DNA of 64,000 bases. Source: Lactuca virosa. Its lineage: Eukaryota; Streptophyta; Magnoliopsida; Asterales; Asteraceae. Shown piece after piece: positions 21,930 to 31,825 of the stretch. The notes beneath the pieces are model-generated. The model was not told the DNA's origin and made no database searches. It saw only the letters and a list, made by a program, of their open reading frames with translations. Both the position numbers and the translations under genes were made by a program. Position 1 is the first letter of the stretch, and every line of letters starts with the position of its first letter. The stretch spans positions 179,068,764-179,132,763 of the forward strand of contig CAKMRJ010000001.1 in the NCBI GenBank assembly GCA_928212115.1, given 5' to 3'.

Positions 21930-23402
21930 GAGCATCCTGTCAGTCTCAATTTTATACGACTCATATACACTGAGTAATAGTGTTGAGCCAAGTATGAGGT
22001 CTACCACGAAGCTTAAAATAAAACCCTTCATCATATACCCATAAAGAAGGAGCTGAAGTCAAGAAAACAATTGTGGGTTGAGCTACTAAAATGACTACAA
22101 ATTCGAAATTTGCTGTCATCCCGGGTTAGGCCAACATGGTAGCTGACACCCTCAATTAGGAAAAGCAACTCACGTCGTAAGAGTCAAAAACATTGACTAC
22201 GACCATCCATTCATGCCTAATCCCACAAATTAAGCATCTCAGTAGTGGGCCAAGAAACCTGGAAAGCTGTGACAGGTTAAACTCTGAGAAGAATGGATGG
22301 GGAAATTAGAGGTTCTGAGTGACAGATTCTTATGCCCTCTAGATTTAATTTGGATAGAGAAACTCAGTAACATCGGAAGAGTAGCTTCCAGGGGATGCCT
22401 GCACTACTCAAGCACTTCGTTCATCCAGATACATACGAGAAGCGCCTAGGTCGGAAAGAGTTGTGATAGTGCATCGCCATGTGAGAAAGTTATCATCGCC
22501 CTATAGATGATAGTCTGCATTCACCAAAGTTAATATTGGGATGCAAGGAATCGCATGATTTCCTCCGCGACCAGGAATACTTGAGTAAAGTAGGCAGCAA
22601 GTTGCGTTAAGCTTTATAACCCAGGTCATAAAGAGATTGTGGACTCGACACCAGTCTAGGAGTTAATCGACGGGTTATACAAGATCACGCGCTCCCTACA
22701 AACTTGAGGAAGCAGACACGATGGAAAAACTAATGGAGCATGTCATAGAGATTGCTAGACTACTAGGTGTTGCAAGGAATACTATCTCTAAAGAGATAGT
22801 AGAACCACCTCCTGAAATAGTCAATCACTTCAGAAAATCTCTAAGGGCGAAGCTAGCCCTGATCAGAGACTGCTATCCATGAAACAGCAAACCGAGTGAA
22901 AGAATGATTCTTTCCAATTAGGGATCATACTGTGAAAGCATCTATTAGACGATGATGAAAATTGGAATTATCTAAGCATCATCCGGTAAAAGCTTTATCA
23001 TCCTGACGTTGAAATATTCCGTTAGAAGCACCTCATGAGTTAGAAGTGCAGGTTCGTTCTGCACCGGGCTGGGATAGATGCCACGCAACCAATAGATGCC
23101 AGCATATAGTCAGCACCTTCAATGATCCAGAAAACCTCCGAAAGCCAACCAGTAGGAAATACGAATCTGAAGACGACCTGAGCCTCCTAAGAACCAATCA
23201 AAAGGACTATACCTCGAGTAAGAGAACACTTTTGGAACTTCAGAATGGCGATCACGTCAAGTGATGATCTCACCATGGAAGTACATTATGTTCTAGATAC
23301 TGGAACGTTCTATTTTCCCTAGAACTTAGGATCATCAGAAATTCTTGATAAGAATTGGTCCAGCATCCGTCAGACTTCAACTACTTTAGGGATTCCATAA
23401 AT

Positions 23403-23665
23403 TCCACCCTAATCTATCCACGTCTCAAACTTGAAAAAGTGCTTGTCTGACGTGACTCTTGTAATCCCACTCGACGAGATCGAAATCAATGAAAGCCTCA
23501 ACTTTATGGGAGAACCTGTAGAGATCATGGACCGAGAGGTCAAGCGAACAAAGCAAAGCCAAATCCCGATAGTGAAGGTTCGCTGGAATGCCAAGCGAGG
23601 ACTTTGAATTCACTTGGGAGCGCGAGGATCAAATGAAACTTAAATATCCTCATCTTTTTACTTAG
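23403..23665 (+). pseudogene. pol: C-terminal pol remnant of element T (chromodomain region)
   Basis: About 85 codons of the end of a chromovirus polyprotein: a HVSNLKKCLSD-like stretch, VIPLDEIEINESLNFMGEP, VEIMDREVKRTKQSQIPIVK, VRWNAKR and, after one frameshift near 23605, EFTWEREDQMKLKYPHLF with a stop at 23663-23665. This tail contains the chromodomain-type fold that directs integration in chromoviruses. Everything from gag to here (protease, RT, RNase H, integrase) is gone. It gives the best evidence for Tekay lineage. Lineage from memory, not searched. Confidence 0.82.
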
Positions 23666-23719
23666 TTAATTGTAATAACTTACTTGCTTGAACTCTAATT
23701 TCGGGACGAAATTCCCTCT

Positions 23720-23732
23720 AACGGGGGGATGA
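23720..23732 (+). promoter_or_regulatory. Polypurine tract of element T
   Basis: AACGGGGGGATGA directly before the 3' LTR. It primes plus-strand DNA. Confidence 0.85.
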
Positions 23733-23935
23733 TGTGACAACCCGAAATTTTCATTTGTACAAACTCTACAGTCAAGAACTTCAATTAAAAGTCAAATTCA
23801 TTTCTGCTAATGTTTAGCTCGGTTTAAAGTCCGTTTGGGTATTTTTAAATATTTATTTGTCGAGAGAACAAACGAAAGGAAGTCTTTTCTAGGATTTTGG
23901 GGAACAAATAAAACAAATAACACCTTAATAAGGTG

Positions 23936-24625
23936 TTACGGCCAAACATGAGGGGTAGGGCCGAAAACCCCCTTTTGACCGAGAGCTCATGCTTAAGGCA
24001 TGAGTTTACTGCTTCCTTCCTCACTTCTTACTTCCAAACTCAAGAACACCCACATTCTCTCTCAAGTATCATAAGAGCTTCTTCCAAATCTTCCAAAAAT
24101 GTAAGTGTTTCTTCTCTTGATTTGTTGATACAACACTTCATCTAGTAGTTATACATGATTTCATCCATGAAATCTTCTCTTTTTCTTAGATATTCAAGTG
24201 TTCTTCAAGAACACCAAGAACACCAAGAAAAACACACTAGTGTTTTGCGCCGAAAACACCCTTCTTTGCTTCTATATTGTAAGTATCTATCTCCTATAGT
24301 TGTTATCCAGTAAGGATACTTGATTTAGGGCCTTGAAATCATCATTTACCAAGAACAAAAGGAGTTTTCGGTATAGTGCATCTCCTTAGACCGAAAACCC
24401 TTTATAAAGGGGTACAAAATGACTTTAAGCCTTTCCTAATACTTAGTATTGAGTCTAGAACACTTCATTGATTGTTGAAAGCCCTTGGAAACCACCTTAT
24501 GCATCAAAGACCATGAGTTTTCGGCCAACCATTTGGACCGAAAACCTCTTTGGACCGAAAACTATATGGACCAAAAACCATATGGACCGAAAACTCCAAG
24601 AAACATACCACTTGGACCGAAAACT
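23936..24625 (+). repeat. TTTTCGG/CCGAAAA palindrome cluster (T 3' LTR)
   Basis: As in the 5' LTR, with two extra units near 24556-24600, so the array has changed since insertion. Confidence 0.8.
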
Positions 24626-24850
24626 CCCTTAAGTGGCTTTACAACCCTTAGATGCAACCCTTGGTACTTCTAGCACTTGAATCAAAGTGTTTTCCATGTC
24701 CTAGGGTGTCTTAACTTGGTTAATTAGTTGTTAAATGACTAATTGTATTCATATATGTGTCTTTATATGTTAATGGGATCTGTGTGTGTGTTCAAGTCTT
24801 CACTTGATACTTAGCATCCTATACCATCCGTTCATCCCAACCACTCACTA

Positions 24851-24868
24851 CAGGTGAGTTCATACCCC
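24851..24868 (+). promoter_or_regulatory. Splice-donor-like site, T 3' LTR
   Basis: CAG|GTGAGTTCATACCCC. Confidence 0.5.
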
Positions 24869-25150
24869 TTAATCAACCTTTGAAATGATTTTAAATGCTT
24901 TTATGGGGGGGATTACAAGTTGAACTATTATGTTATTATATCAATAACATGTGATTAATAACTGTCAATCAAATAGATTTTGCATGTTAAACTGTTTCAT
25001 TCAGCTAAAGGTTTTCATGTATTACTTTCAAATCTCTTTTAAAGTACTATAATCTCTTTTTAAATTACTAAACTTTTATCAAAGTCTTTTAAACCTATAT
25101 TCTTTTTAGATTGATGTCTATATAGATATAGTTATATAAGCAGGGTTTGA

Positions 25151-25245
25151 AGGACTTAGGACTGATAGCCCGCTTTAATTCCTGTTCCTTGTTTGGTTGT
25201 GGACTTAGAGTATCCAGTTATCTGTCCGAGTGTCGTTGAAGTCCT
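25151..25245 (+). other. Recurrent stem-loop module, copy 8 (T 3' LTR)
   Basis: Same arms and loop as copy 4. Confidence 0.78.
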
Positions 25246-25500
25246 AGTTATATATTATGTATATTTGTTTAGATATTAAAACTCTTACTCCAGTTCAGCG
25301 CCTTTGGGTAGCAAAGGTACCTAGATAACCTCTCAAGTAAACTATAATAGGTATAGTTTAGAAATCAACAATAACTTTTATGAGGAGAAACTAGCTATAT
25401 CAATATTCTATAATATATACTTTTAGTAAAAACAAACGTATATTAGAAATCAAAACGCGAGATACATCCTCATGACGCGAATTTCACCGTTGTCGAGTTG

Positions 25501-25560
25501 GTAACCAGAGTCTCCCGGAGGGAGAGCGGGCATTGTGTGTATAGATCTATACGGGACAGA
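25501..25560 (+). other. TATAGATCTATA module, copy 5
   Basis: AGAGTCTCCCGGAGGGAGAG ... GTGTATAGATCTATACGGGA, followed by CTGCTAGCTATAGTCCCG, which can pair CGGGAC/GTCCCG with the module. Confidence 0.65.
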
Positions 25561-25876
25561 CCATCCCACATCCTGACTGCTAGCTATAGTCCCGGCCGAC
25601 CAAGCCAAGGGGTGACAAATGTCACATTTATTTCGACGCCAGCAGGTCGTCGTGCTTACATCCGTCAATCAGTATGGTTACGAGTATCTTCACATTTACC
25701 TTATAATTCATGGCCTTAAGGTAAGCAGTACCATGGTAGTTCTACATATAAAACTACGGTACTATAATATTTTCCCTAATACATTAACTTAGAACGTTTT
25801 GATATAAAACGATAATGTAAAACTATATTATGATAATGATAGTAACATTTGGGAAAAATGCTCTTTTAACTCGAAA

Positions 25877-26170
25877 TAGTCGAGTCTTGGTAGAAGACTG
25901 ATTTTAGTAAAGAAACTCATTCTCTTTAAACATAAAATAGTCGGGTCTTGGTAGAAGACTGATTTTAGTAAAGAAACTCATTCTCTTTAAACATAAAACA
26001 GTCGGGTCTTGGTAGAAGACTGCTTTTAGTAAAGAAACTCATTCTCTTTAAACATAAAACAGTCGAGTCTTGGTAGAAGACTGCTTTTAGTAAAGAAACT
26101 CATTCTTTTAAACATGAAACAGTCGAGTCTTGGTAGAAGACTACTTTTAATAGAAAATATAGGATTTTCT
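25877..26170 (+). repeat. 61-bp minisatellite, five units (T 3' LTR)
   Basis: Units start at 25877, 25938, 25999, 26060 and 26120. The 5' LTR has the same unit number. Confidence 0.92.
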
Positions 26171-26278
26171 GGAAGGAATTCAAATACTCTGTAAACTTTT
26201 ATCACCATCATCTAATGAGATTATTTTGAGGAAAAACATGTATTTATATCAATGTCATTAAAATACTTATGAACTCAC

Positions 26279-26326
26279 CAGCATTAAAATATTGATCCTC
26301 TCTTTCAAAATAACTTGTATTCTCAG
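26279..26326 (+). promoter_or_regulatory. Hairpin plus acceptor-like site, T 3' LTR
   Basis: CAGCATTAAAATATTG is a partly broken copy of the 5' LTR hairpin. CTTGTATTCTCAG ends at 26326. Confidence 0.5.
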
Positions 26327-26565
26327 GTCGCCAGTAGACAGGTACACTCCGGGAGCTTTTACGAAGTGAGCCTTGTACCGAGCTGCACCTTATGTTATTC
26401 TCTATATCTACTTTTGATGTTTTTGCTCAATATAACCTTTGTAAAACTTATACTATTAATGCAATGGTTATTGTACTTTGATTACTATACTGCATGTGTT
26501 GTGATACTTGACATGACGTCCTCCACCCCTGAACGTTTCCACCGTTCCGGTTTTGGGGTGTGACA

Positions 26566-26570
26566 TTTAA
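26566..26570. repeat. Target site duplication of T, right copy (TTTAA)
   Basis: Matches 15935-15939. Confidence 0.92.
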
Positions 26571-26633
26571 TGGTTAATTCCATAATTCCTTAGTTTATAC
26601 ATCCGAATTATATATAAATAATATCTGATAGGT

Positions 26634-26710
26634 AGTGGAATGTGTGACTTCCGCCTCATTTCATGTTCCTTGTTTGGTTGTGGGTTTAGGGCAGATTCAC
26701 ACATTCAACT
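26634..26710 (+). other. Recurrent stem-loop module, copy 9 (LTR H)
   Basis: GAATGTGTGA/TCACACATTC, a perfect 10-bp arm. Loop CATGTTCCTTGTTTGGTTGT. Confidence 0.82.
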
Positions 26711-26860
26711 GTTCGTTCGATATTAGATTATATATAGTTAGTATAAACTAAGTGATTATAGAAGGAACTATTGTGGTTACCATTATACTAGAGAATCATT
26801 AATGTTAATTCAGTGATTACTTGATGAATACATTAGGATTATATATAATAAAGATCCGGT

Positions 26861-26945
26861 AGACAGTGGAATGTGTGACTTCCGCCTCATTTCCTATTCC
26901 TTGTTTGGTTGTGGGCTTAGGGCAGATTCAAACATTCAACTGTCT
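26861..26945 (+). other. Recurrent stem-loop module, copy 10 (LTR H)
   Basis: Arms AGACAGTGGAATGTGTGA and TCAAACATTCAACTGTCT. Loop CCTATTCCTTGTTTGGTTGT. It lies 150 bp after copy 9, so the module is locally duplicated. Confidence 0.75.
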
Positions 26946-27043
26946 AATCGATCGTATGACTGATATTAGTCATATACTTATTTTAGGATTTTTCCAAAGA
27001 ACAAAGAGTATACTTTTTATAACAAAAATACTTATGAACTCAC

Positions 27044-27086
27044 CAACTTTAATGTTGACACTTTTTCAAACCACTTGTATTCTCAG
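27044..27086 (+). promoter_or_regulatory. Hairpin plus acceptor-like site, LTR H
   Basis: CAACTTTAATGTTG hairpin, then CACTTGTATTCTCAG ending at 27086. Confidence 0.55.
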
Positions 27087-27310
27087 TATCATTAGTAGAC
27101 ATATATTCCCTTAGGTGTTGCGAAGACGGAGCGGTACGTCTTATCTTTAGTTTTAATGTAAATCAAGTAATGTTTTGAACACAATGTATATATTATGTTA
27201 TTAATACGATGGTTGTTGTTACTTTAATTACTATGATGCATGTGTTGTGATACTTAACATGACGTCCTCCGCCCCCGAACGTTTTCGTCGTTCCGGTTTG
27301 GGGTGTGACA

Positions 27311-27315
27311 GCAGC
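27311..27315. repeat. Target site duplication of H, right copy (GCAGC)
   Basis: Matches 9045-9049. Confidence 0.9.
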
Positions 27316-28810
27316 TTCAAGTAGTTAGGTTACGAGATAGATTCGAAATCTATCAATTTTGTGTTTGGAAGAGCATAATTGAATCCAAGTGGGGGAGAAT
27401 CGCTTGGACAAAGGGATTTTACAAGGAATGATATTTCAGGTTACCTTGCGCATTAGCGGTGGTGCATGGAGGGTATGTGATTAGTTTCAGGTTGAGGGAT
27501 TGTGTTAAAGCATGTTTGCATGTTCTTGTCTGATGAAGGATTTGGGGTTCGAAGCCTAAGCTAAATACCAGATTGGGGTATATCCGGATGAGGTTTCGAC
27601 TCATGATGATTATGGTTAATATGGTAGATGCAAAGTAAGACCATTGTTTGGGTCCATGGTAGTGTGGAAGTGTTGTAAGACTGTGGGGGTGACCGTAGCA
27701 TTCACTAGGTTGGCAGGTATTTTGGAAGTGTTGTAAGACTACGGGGTGGCCGTAGCATTCACTAGGTTAGCAGGTAGTGATAGAAGTGTTGTAAGACTAC
27801 GGGGTGGTCGTAGCATTCACTAGGTCGGTAGGTAGTAGTAGAGGTGTTGTGAGACTGTGGGAAGGCCCCAACATTCATGGAATCAAGGAAGGATGTGGGT
27901 CATATGGGGTTGGTCGTGATGTAAGACTACAGTTGGACGTGTAACATTCTTTTAGAGCAAAGTAAGTTTCATTGCATCAGTGTGATGGTTGGTTATGATA
28001 TCCCTCATTGGAATAGGAGGATTAGTTTCAAGTAGGTTAGGGTAGTTTAGCCAGACAAACTCTTGAATAGACTCTGGTGGTACAGTCATTTGAAAGGATG
28101 TCGATTTCAACGACCGGTCGGGAATCTGGCGCATCAGATTATTGATAGATCTGGTCGGAGCTCAAAAGATCTTGGATAGATCGAAAATACGAATGTGGTT
28201 CAGCAGGATAATTTAGGGTCGTAAGGATTTTGTTCGGATTAAATTGCGAAGTGGAGCCATATTGGTTGTGTTTTCGAATGGTTTTGTATGTCGGGAAGTC
28301 AGATATGGTATTGGATTCCTGGTTATGAGCTGAGTAATGATGGTTGTCCTTTATAGGTTAAGGCCAGCGGGAACAAGGATTCGTCTGTCATCAATATGTG
28401 AGTTTTGCTAAGCATGGGTTTCATTATTGGAAGGCCATCTTATGATAGGGTCAAATTTTTTCAAGGATCTGGTAGGTGGTCAAGGTGGATATGTTTCGGG
28501 TTGTGAAGTTGAGTCTTTGTGGGAACATTTTTGATTGGTTTTGTCTGTCTGGGAGTCAGACATCGTTCAGGGCTTTCAATTTCAGGTATAACGGTTGGAT
28601 ACTCATTGGCTTACAGAAAAAGTTAAGGTTCACTCTTCGTTAAGGCTTGGGATATCTGCTAATTTGGGTTCGACAACAGTAAGGGTGCACAGTCATCAGA
28701 GTGAGGTCACTTCCCCAGTCATTTTTAGGATTCAGGGAGTTCAGTCAGGATCGCTTAGCTCGGTAAAAGAGATAGTAAGGAATGATTTTGAGGATAAAAT
28801 CTAATTTAAG
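27316..28810 (+). other. Interior of element G, right part
   Basis: 1.5 kb with no recognisable coding domain. It holds a minisatellite at 27664-27957 and ends in the polypurine tract. An open frame at 28595-28804 (69 aa) runs to the tract, as the last pol codons would, but shows no motif I know. Confidence 0.65.
27664..27957 (+). repeat. ~58-bp minisatellite with hairpin core (element G)
   Basis: Four good units beginning GAAGTGTTGTAAGACT (about 27667, 27725, 27783, 27841) and a decayed fifth near 27913. The core CTACGGGGTGGCCGTAG folds as CTACGG/CCGTAG. Confidence 0.9.
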
Positions 28811-28821
28811 TAGGGGAGAGT
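28810..28821 (+). promoter_or_regulatory. Polypurine tract of element G
   Basis: GTAGGGGAGAGT next to the 3' LTR. Confidence 0.8.
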
Positions 28822-29164
28822 TGTAACATCATGCTTGAGATTATTCTGTGATTCAAGGCCATGGGCAGGAAGTCGGTTGTGTAAAGCCTTTGGGCCTTAA
28901 GGAGGCGATGTTTAGAACTTTTAGAAGGAGGTAATATTGGTTATGAGATCTAAACCTTTGAACTGTGTTTTGGAGTCAAAGGGTAAAACGGGAAAAGTCA
29001 TAGACCGGGTTCTTGCATGAAATATGGATTTTTGTTCGAGGTGTTTTTAGTCCAAGATAGTTAGATAATATTGTAGAGCTCTTCAATACCTTTATGTGGA
29101 TATAAAAAATGTCAAAATCAGAGTTAGGATGAAGAAGTTATGCCCGTTTGAAGTTTGGTCGATT

Positions 29165-29225
29165 TTGGGTGAAGCTGAGTACGCTGGGCATACTCAAAGT
29201 GTACGTTGGGTGTATGCGGACAGTG
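29165..29225 (+). repeat. GTACGC-type palindromes, G 3' LTR, upstream group
   Basis: GAGTACGCTGGGCATACTC and GTGTACGTTGGGTGTATGC, just before a TATTTAAG box at about 29247. Confidence 0.7.
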
Positions 29226-30034
29226 CCCAAATCCTATTTTCGTGGTTGAGCCCTATTTAAGCTCCTTAACTCCCCCAAACCTACTCCATTCTCAGCCTCC
29301 ACCCCTCCAATACCCCTTCCATGAAAACCTAACGCTAGTTGAGCCTTATGAGGTAAAAGAAGGTGTTTTGAGTGCTTTTGAGTATGGATGGTGCACCTTG
29401 GAGAAGAAGGAACCTCTTGGAGAAGTGTTGGTTGCTTTGGAGCTTCTAGATCTGGACTTTGTTCACCCTGATCTATCTTCTAGAGGTATAAAGTTTGAAT
29501 CTTGATGATGCATTTCTTAGATCTAGCTAGTTTTTGAGGTTATGAGATTTTGGTCGTTTTAGTGATTAAAGTTTAGATATAGAAAGTTTGTGACCTTGTT
29601 ATGGATAAAGTTGGAAACCTTATCCATCTAAATATCTTTTGGATTCAAATATGAAGGTTGGAGACTTGTAGTTAATGGATTAAGTTGAAAAAGATGAACT
29701 TTTGGGTCCCTTTGAGACTTAAAGACTAGATCCTGTATGTTGGGACAATTCTAATGGATAAAGTTGGAAATTTTATCAATTATAAAGCTATCATGAACAA
29801 TAAAAATGTGATCTTGGCCATTCTATTCCTTCCATGCAAGAGTTGTGATGTCTTATTGGGTTAAGAACTTAGGGTTTTGGACATTAAGCACTTTATAGCC
29901 ATGCAAAGTAATAAAGTTGGAAACTTTATGACTTAGGACATCATTTTGGACTTGGATTTGAGTTTTGGATGTATGAATTAATGGGATAAACTCTTAATGG
30001 AGCTTTGGGACTAGGTGGCATACGATGGGGGTCC

Positions 30035-30130
30035 CTGGTGGTACGTTGCGCATACGCGATCAGCGCCTTGCTTTTGCTCAACATCAGAGTACGTTGGGCG
30101 TACTCTCTTTGTATGCAGGGCGTACTCCGC
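30035..30130 (+). repeat. GTACGC-type palindromes, G 3' LTR, downstream group
   Basis: GGTACGTTGCGCATACGCG, GAGTACGTTGGGCGTACTC and GTATGCAGGGCGTACTC. Confidence 0.7.
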
Positions 30131-30455
30131 TAGGAAGATATATTGACTTTTGGACCTCGACCGTTGACTTTGACTTTGACCAGGGTTGACCAAGTTTGAC
30201 CTAAGGGCATTTTGGGTAATTTGATTTATAGTTGAGCTTTTGGGTTCCTGTTAATTGTATAGGTGGCTGGTAGACATAGCCTTTAGAGCAGTGATCGGTG
30301 CAACTATTCTTTTAGACTGTGAGGTGAGTCTTCTCACTATATCTATGGGTAGAAGGCACCAATGCCGACCCATTACGTGTTATGTGGTATGATAGTTGTC
30401 TATGTGATACATGTGTAGAAGACCCTGGGGGTAGGCCGTGGCACTTGGATATTAG

Positions 30456-30545
30456 ACCATGGGGGAGCCCATGGCATCCCAGGTAAAGACCATGGGGGAG
30501 CCCATGGCATTCCAGATAAAGACCATGGGGGGAGCTCATGGCAAC
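30456..30545 (+). repeat. Hairpin-forming ~33-bp tandem repeats (G 3' LTR)
   Basis: Three CCATGGGGGAGCCCATGG units, partner of 5531-5615. Confidence 0.82.
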
Positions 30546-30606
30546 TATATGTATGTTGCATGATAATCTGTAGTTGTATGTTGTATGGTATTTTGGGGAA
30601 CTCACT

Positions 30607-30642
30607 AAGCTTTGTGCTTACGGTTTTTAGTTTATGTTTCAG
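30607..30642 (+). promoter_or_regulatory. Small hairpin and acceptor-like site in G 3' LTR
   Basis: AAGCTTTGTGCTT then TTTATGTTTCAG. Confidence 0.5.
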
Positions 30643-30838
30643 GTACTCCGATTTTCAAATGGGAGAGCTTTAAATGATTGCAGAGCACACATCACATGTT
30701 TTCGCATTGTGTGAATTACTCTGATTTGATAATGTGTTGCTAAATATTGGTTATCCTGGTTTTATGGAAATAAGCTTTACTAATGATTTATTAATCTAAA
30801 AACAAAAATTTTTATGCCATGATTTTCGGGACGTTACA

Positions 30839-31717
30839 CGTATGAAACTTTTATGTTTCAATGTACCATTTGTAATGTTCAAAATCTCATTTTCATTATG
30901 TTGCGTAACCTTAGTTAAATTGACTAATCCTAAGTCATTCTACCATAGAAGATCCAAACCTTTATTTTTCATGAAATGAGATTTCCGTTTGAATATTTTT
31001 TCTGTACCTTTAGTCATTGAAAAATATCATCAAATCTTACTTGATGTCGATTACATTGATCACTTAGGTACTTTATTACATTGTTTTTGCTCTTATGATA
31101 AGTAAAAAACATGTTTTTAAAATAAATCCTACCTTCCATACTAACTAAAAGTGGCCCTTTGATAATTCTCTATAAGTATTCATATGTAACTCACGAGAAA
31201 CAACACAAGCACTTTGATATCTCTCTTGATGTCGGAGGAAGAGAATCTTTGCCCTAGATCTTATTGCGTTATATCAAAGTTTCTTTGATATCACTACTTA
31301 TCCAAATTTTTGTTATCATTGATTCTATCTTTTTCTTTGGATACACATGGACACTAAAATCCTCGAGGTTTTGGGTATTACCCACCCATACCAAGATTTC
31401 ACAAAGTCTGGTTTACGATTTCGCTTACAATGCCCATAAGTGAATGAGATCTAGCCTTAACTATCGATGATTGGTTCATGTTTACAATCGAAGTTCAACA
31501 AATATTAGATACTTCATTTAGTTAATGTTCGATACTGACTGAGAAGAAAAAGTAACCACTGGAGAAATAACATATAGCTGCTATTGCTTTATCGCTGGTC
31601 GAGGAATTCACTTATTACGTCTACACATCGCGGATACGGATGTTGTCGCTTCAGTTACCTACTTGACACATGGCATTTTTGATTGGGAAATGGTTCAAAT
31701 TCAAATTTGATGCCATT
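30839..31717. other. Unassigned sequence right of element G
   Basis: AT-rich, no supported gene, no repeat I can name. It probably contains the promoter region for the decayed gene that follows. Confidence 0.5.
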
Positions 31718-31726
31718 TATAAAAAG
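31718..31726 (+). promoter_or_regulatory. TATA box upstream of decayed gene
   Basis: TATAAAAAG, about 105 bp before the ATG at 31826. Confidence 0.5.
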
Positions 31727-31825
31727 GGTTTTGACATTTCCGATTTAGTTTTCTACTCTCCTAATTTCTCACAAGAACCCTAACCTTAAAAATTCTATGT
31801 GCAAAATAAATGAAAGACATTGATT

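Larger units (their letters stand above)
20901..23402 (+). other. Unrecognised interior of element T
   Basis: 2.5 kb without recognisable protease, RT or integrase motifs. It holds stem-loop copies 6 and 7. The short open frames (21256-21546 and 23046-23264) are not supported as genes. Confidence 0.65.
15940..26565 (+). mobile_element. Tekay-like Ty3/Gypsy chromovirus derivative T, non-autonomous
   Basis: Complete insertion of 10.6 kb: TSD TTTAA, LTRs of 2778 and 2833 bp, primer site at 18721, gag remnant at 20307-20900, the C-terminal pol remnant at 23403-23665, a polypurine tract at 23720 and the 3' LTR. The 5.0 kb interior lacks protease, RT, RNase H and the integrase core. The pol tail (HxSNLKKCLSD...VPLDEIEINE-like, then FTWEREDQMKLKYPHLF) is that of Tekay-type chromoviruses as I know them. 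The element would depend on another copy's enzymes. Confidence 0.9.
23733..26565 (+). repeat. 3' LTR of element T (2833 bp)
   Basis: TGTGACAACCCGAAATTTTC to GGGGTGTGACA. Slightly longer than the 5' LTR, in part from an extra GGACC(A/G)AAAACTATAT palindrome repeat near 24556-24590 and a stretch at 25577-25600. Confidence 0.94.
9050..27310 (+). mobile_element. Gypsy LTR H (apparent solo LTR) enclosing two later insertions
   Basis: Begins TGTAACAACCCG and ends GGGGTGTGACA, flanked by GCAGC on both sides. Without the nested elements (11907-14373 and 15940-26570) about 5.2 kb remains, including a tandem duplication of ~2.15 kb, so the original LTR was about 3 kb. No primer site or coding region belongs to it. 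It carries the same ordered modules as T and S: palindromes, TATA, donor, stem-loop, second module, hairpin and acceptor. Confidence 0.85.
5526..30838 (+). mobile_element. Ty3/Gypsy element G (gag only), split by H and by A
   Basis: The pieces are 5526-9049 and 27316-30838. The 5' LTR is interrupted by A, so only its last 389 bp are in the window. Then come primer site 5918, leader, gag remnant, unrecognised internal DNA, polypurine tract and a complete 3' LTR (28822-30838). The interior sums to about 4.6 kb and shows no protease, RT, RNase H or integrase that I can recognise. This looks like a non-autonomous, gag-bearing derivative, although extreme decay of pol cannot be excluded. Confidence 0.85.
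28822..30838 (+). repeat. 3' LTR of element G (2017 bp)
   Basis: TGTAACATCATG to GGGACGTTACA. The final 388 bp match 5526-5914. It has GTACGT/GCGTAC palindromes, a TATTTAAG core, a hairpin repeat array and an acceptor-like site. Confidence 0.9.

Noticed and set aside
15942..26565. T as an autonomous chromovirus
   Set aside because: No RT, RNase H, protease or integrase core is found in the 5 kb interior; only the gag ends and the pol tail remain.
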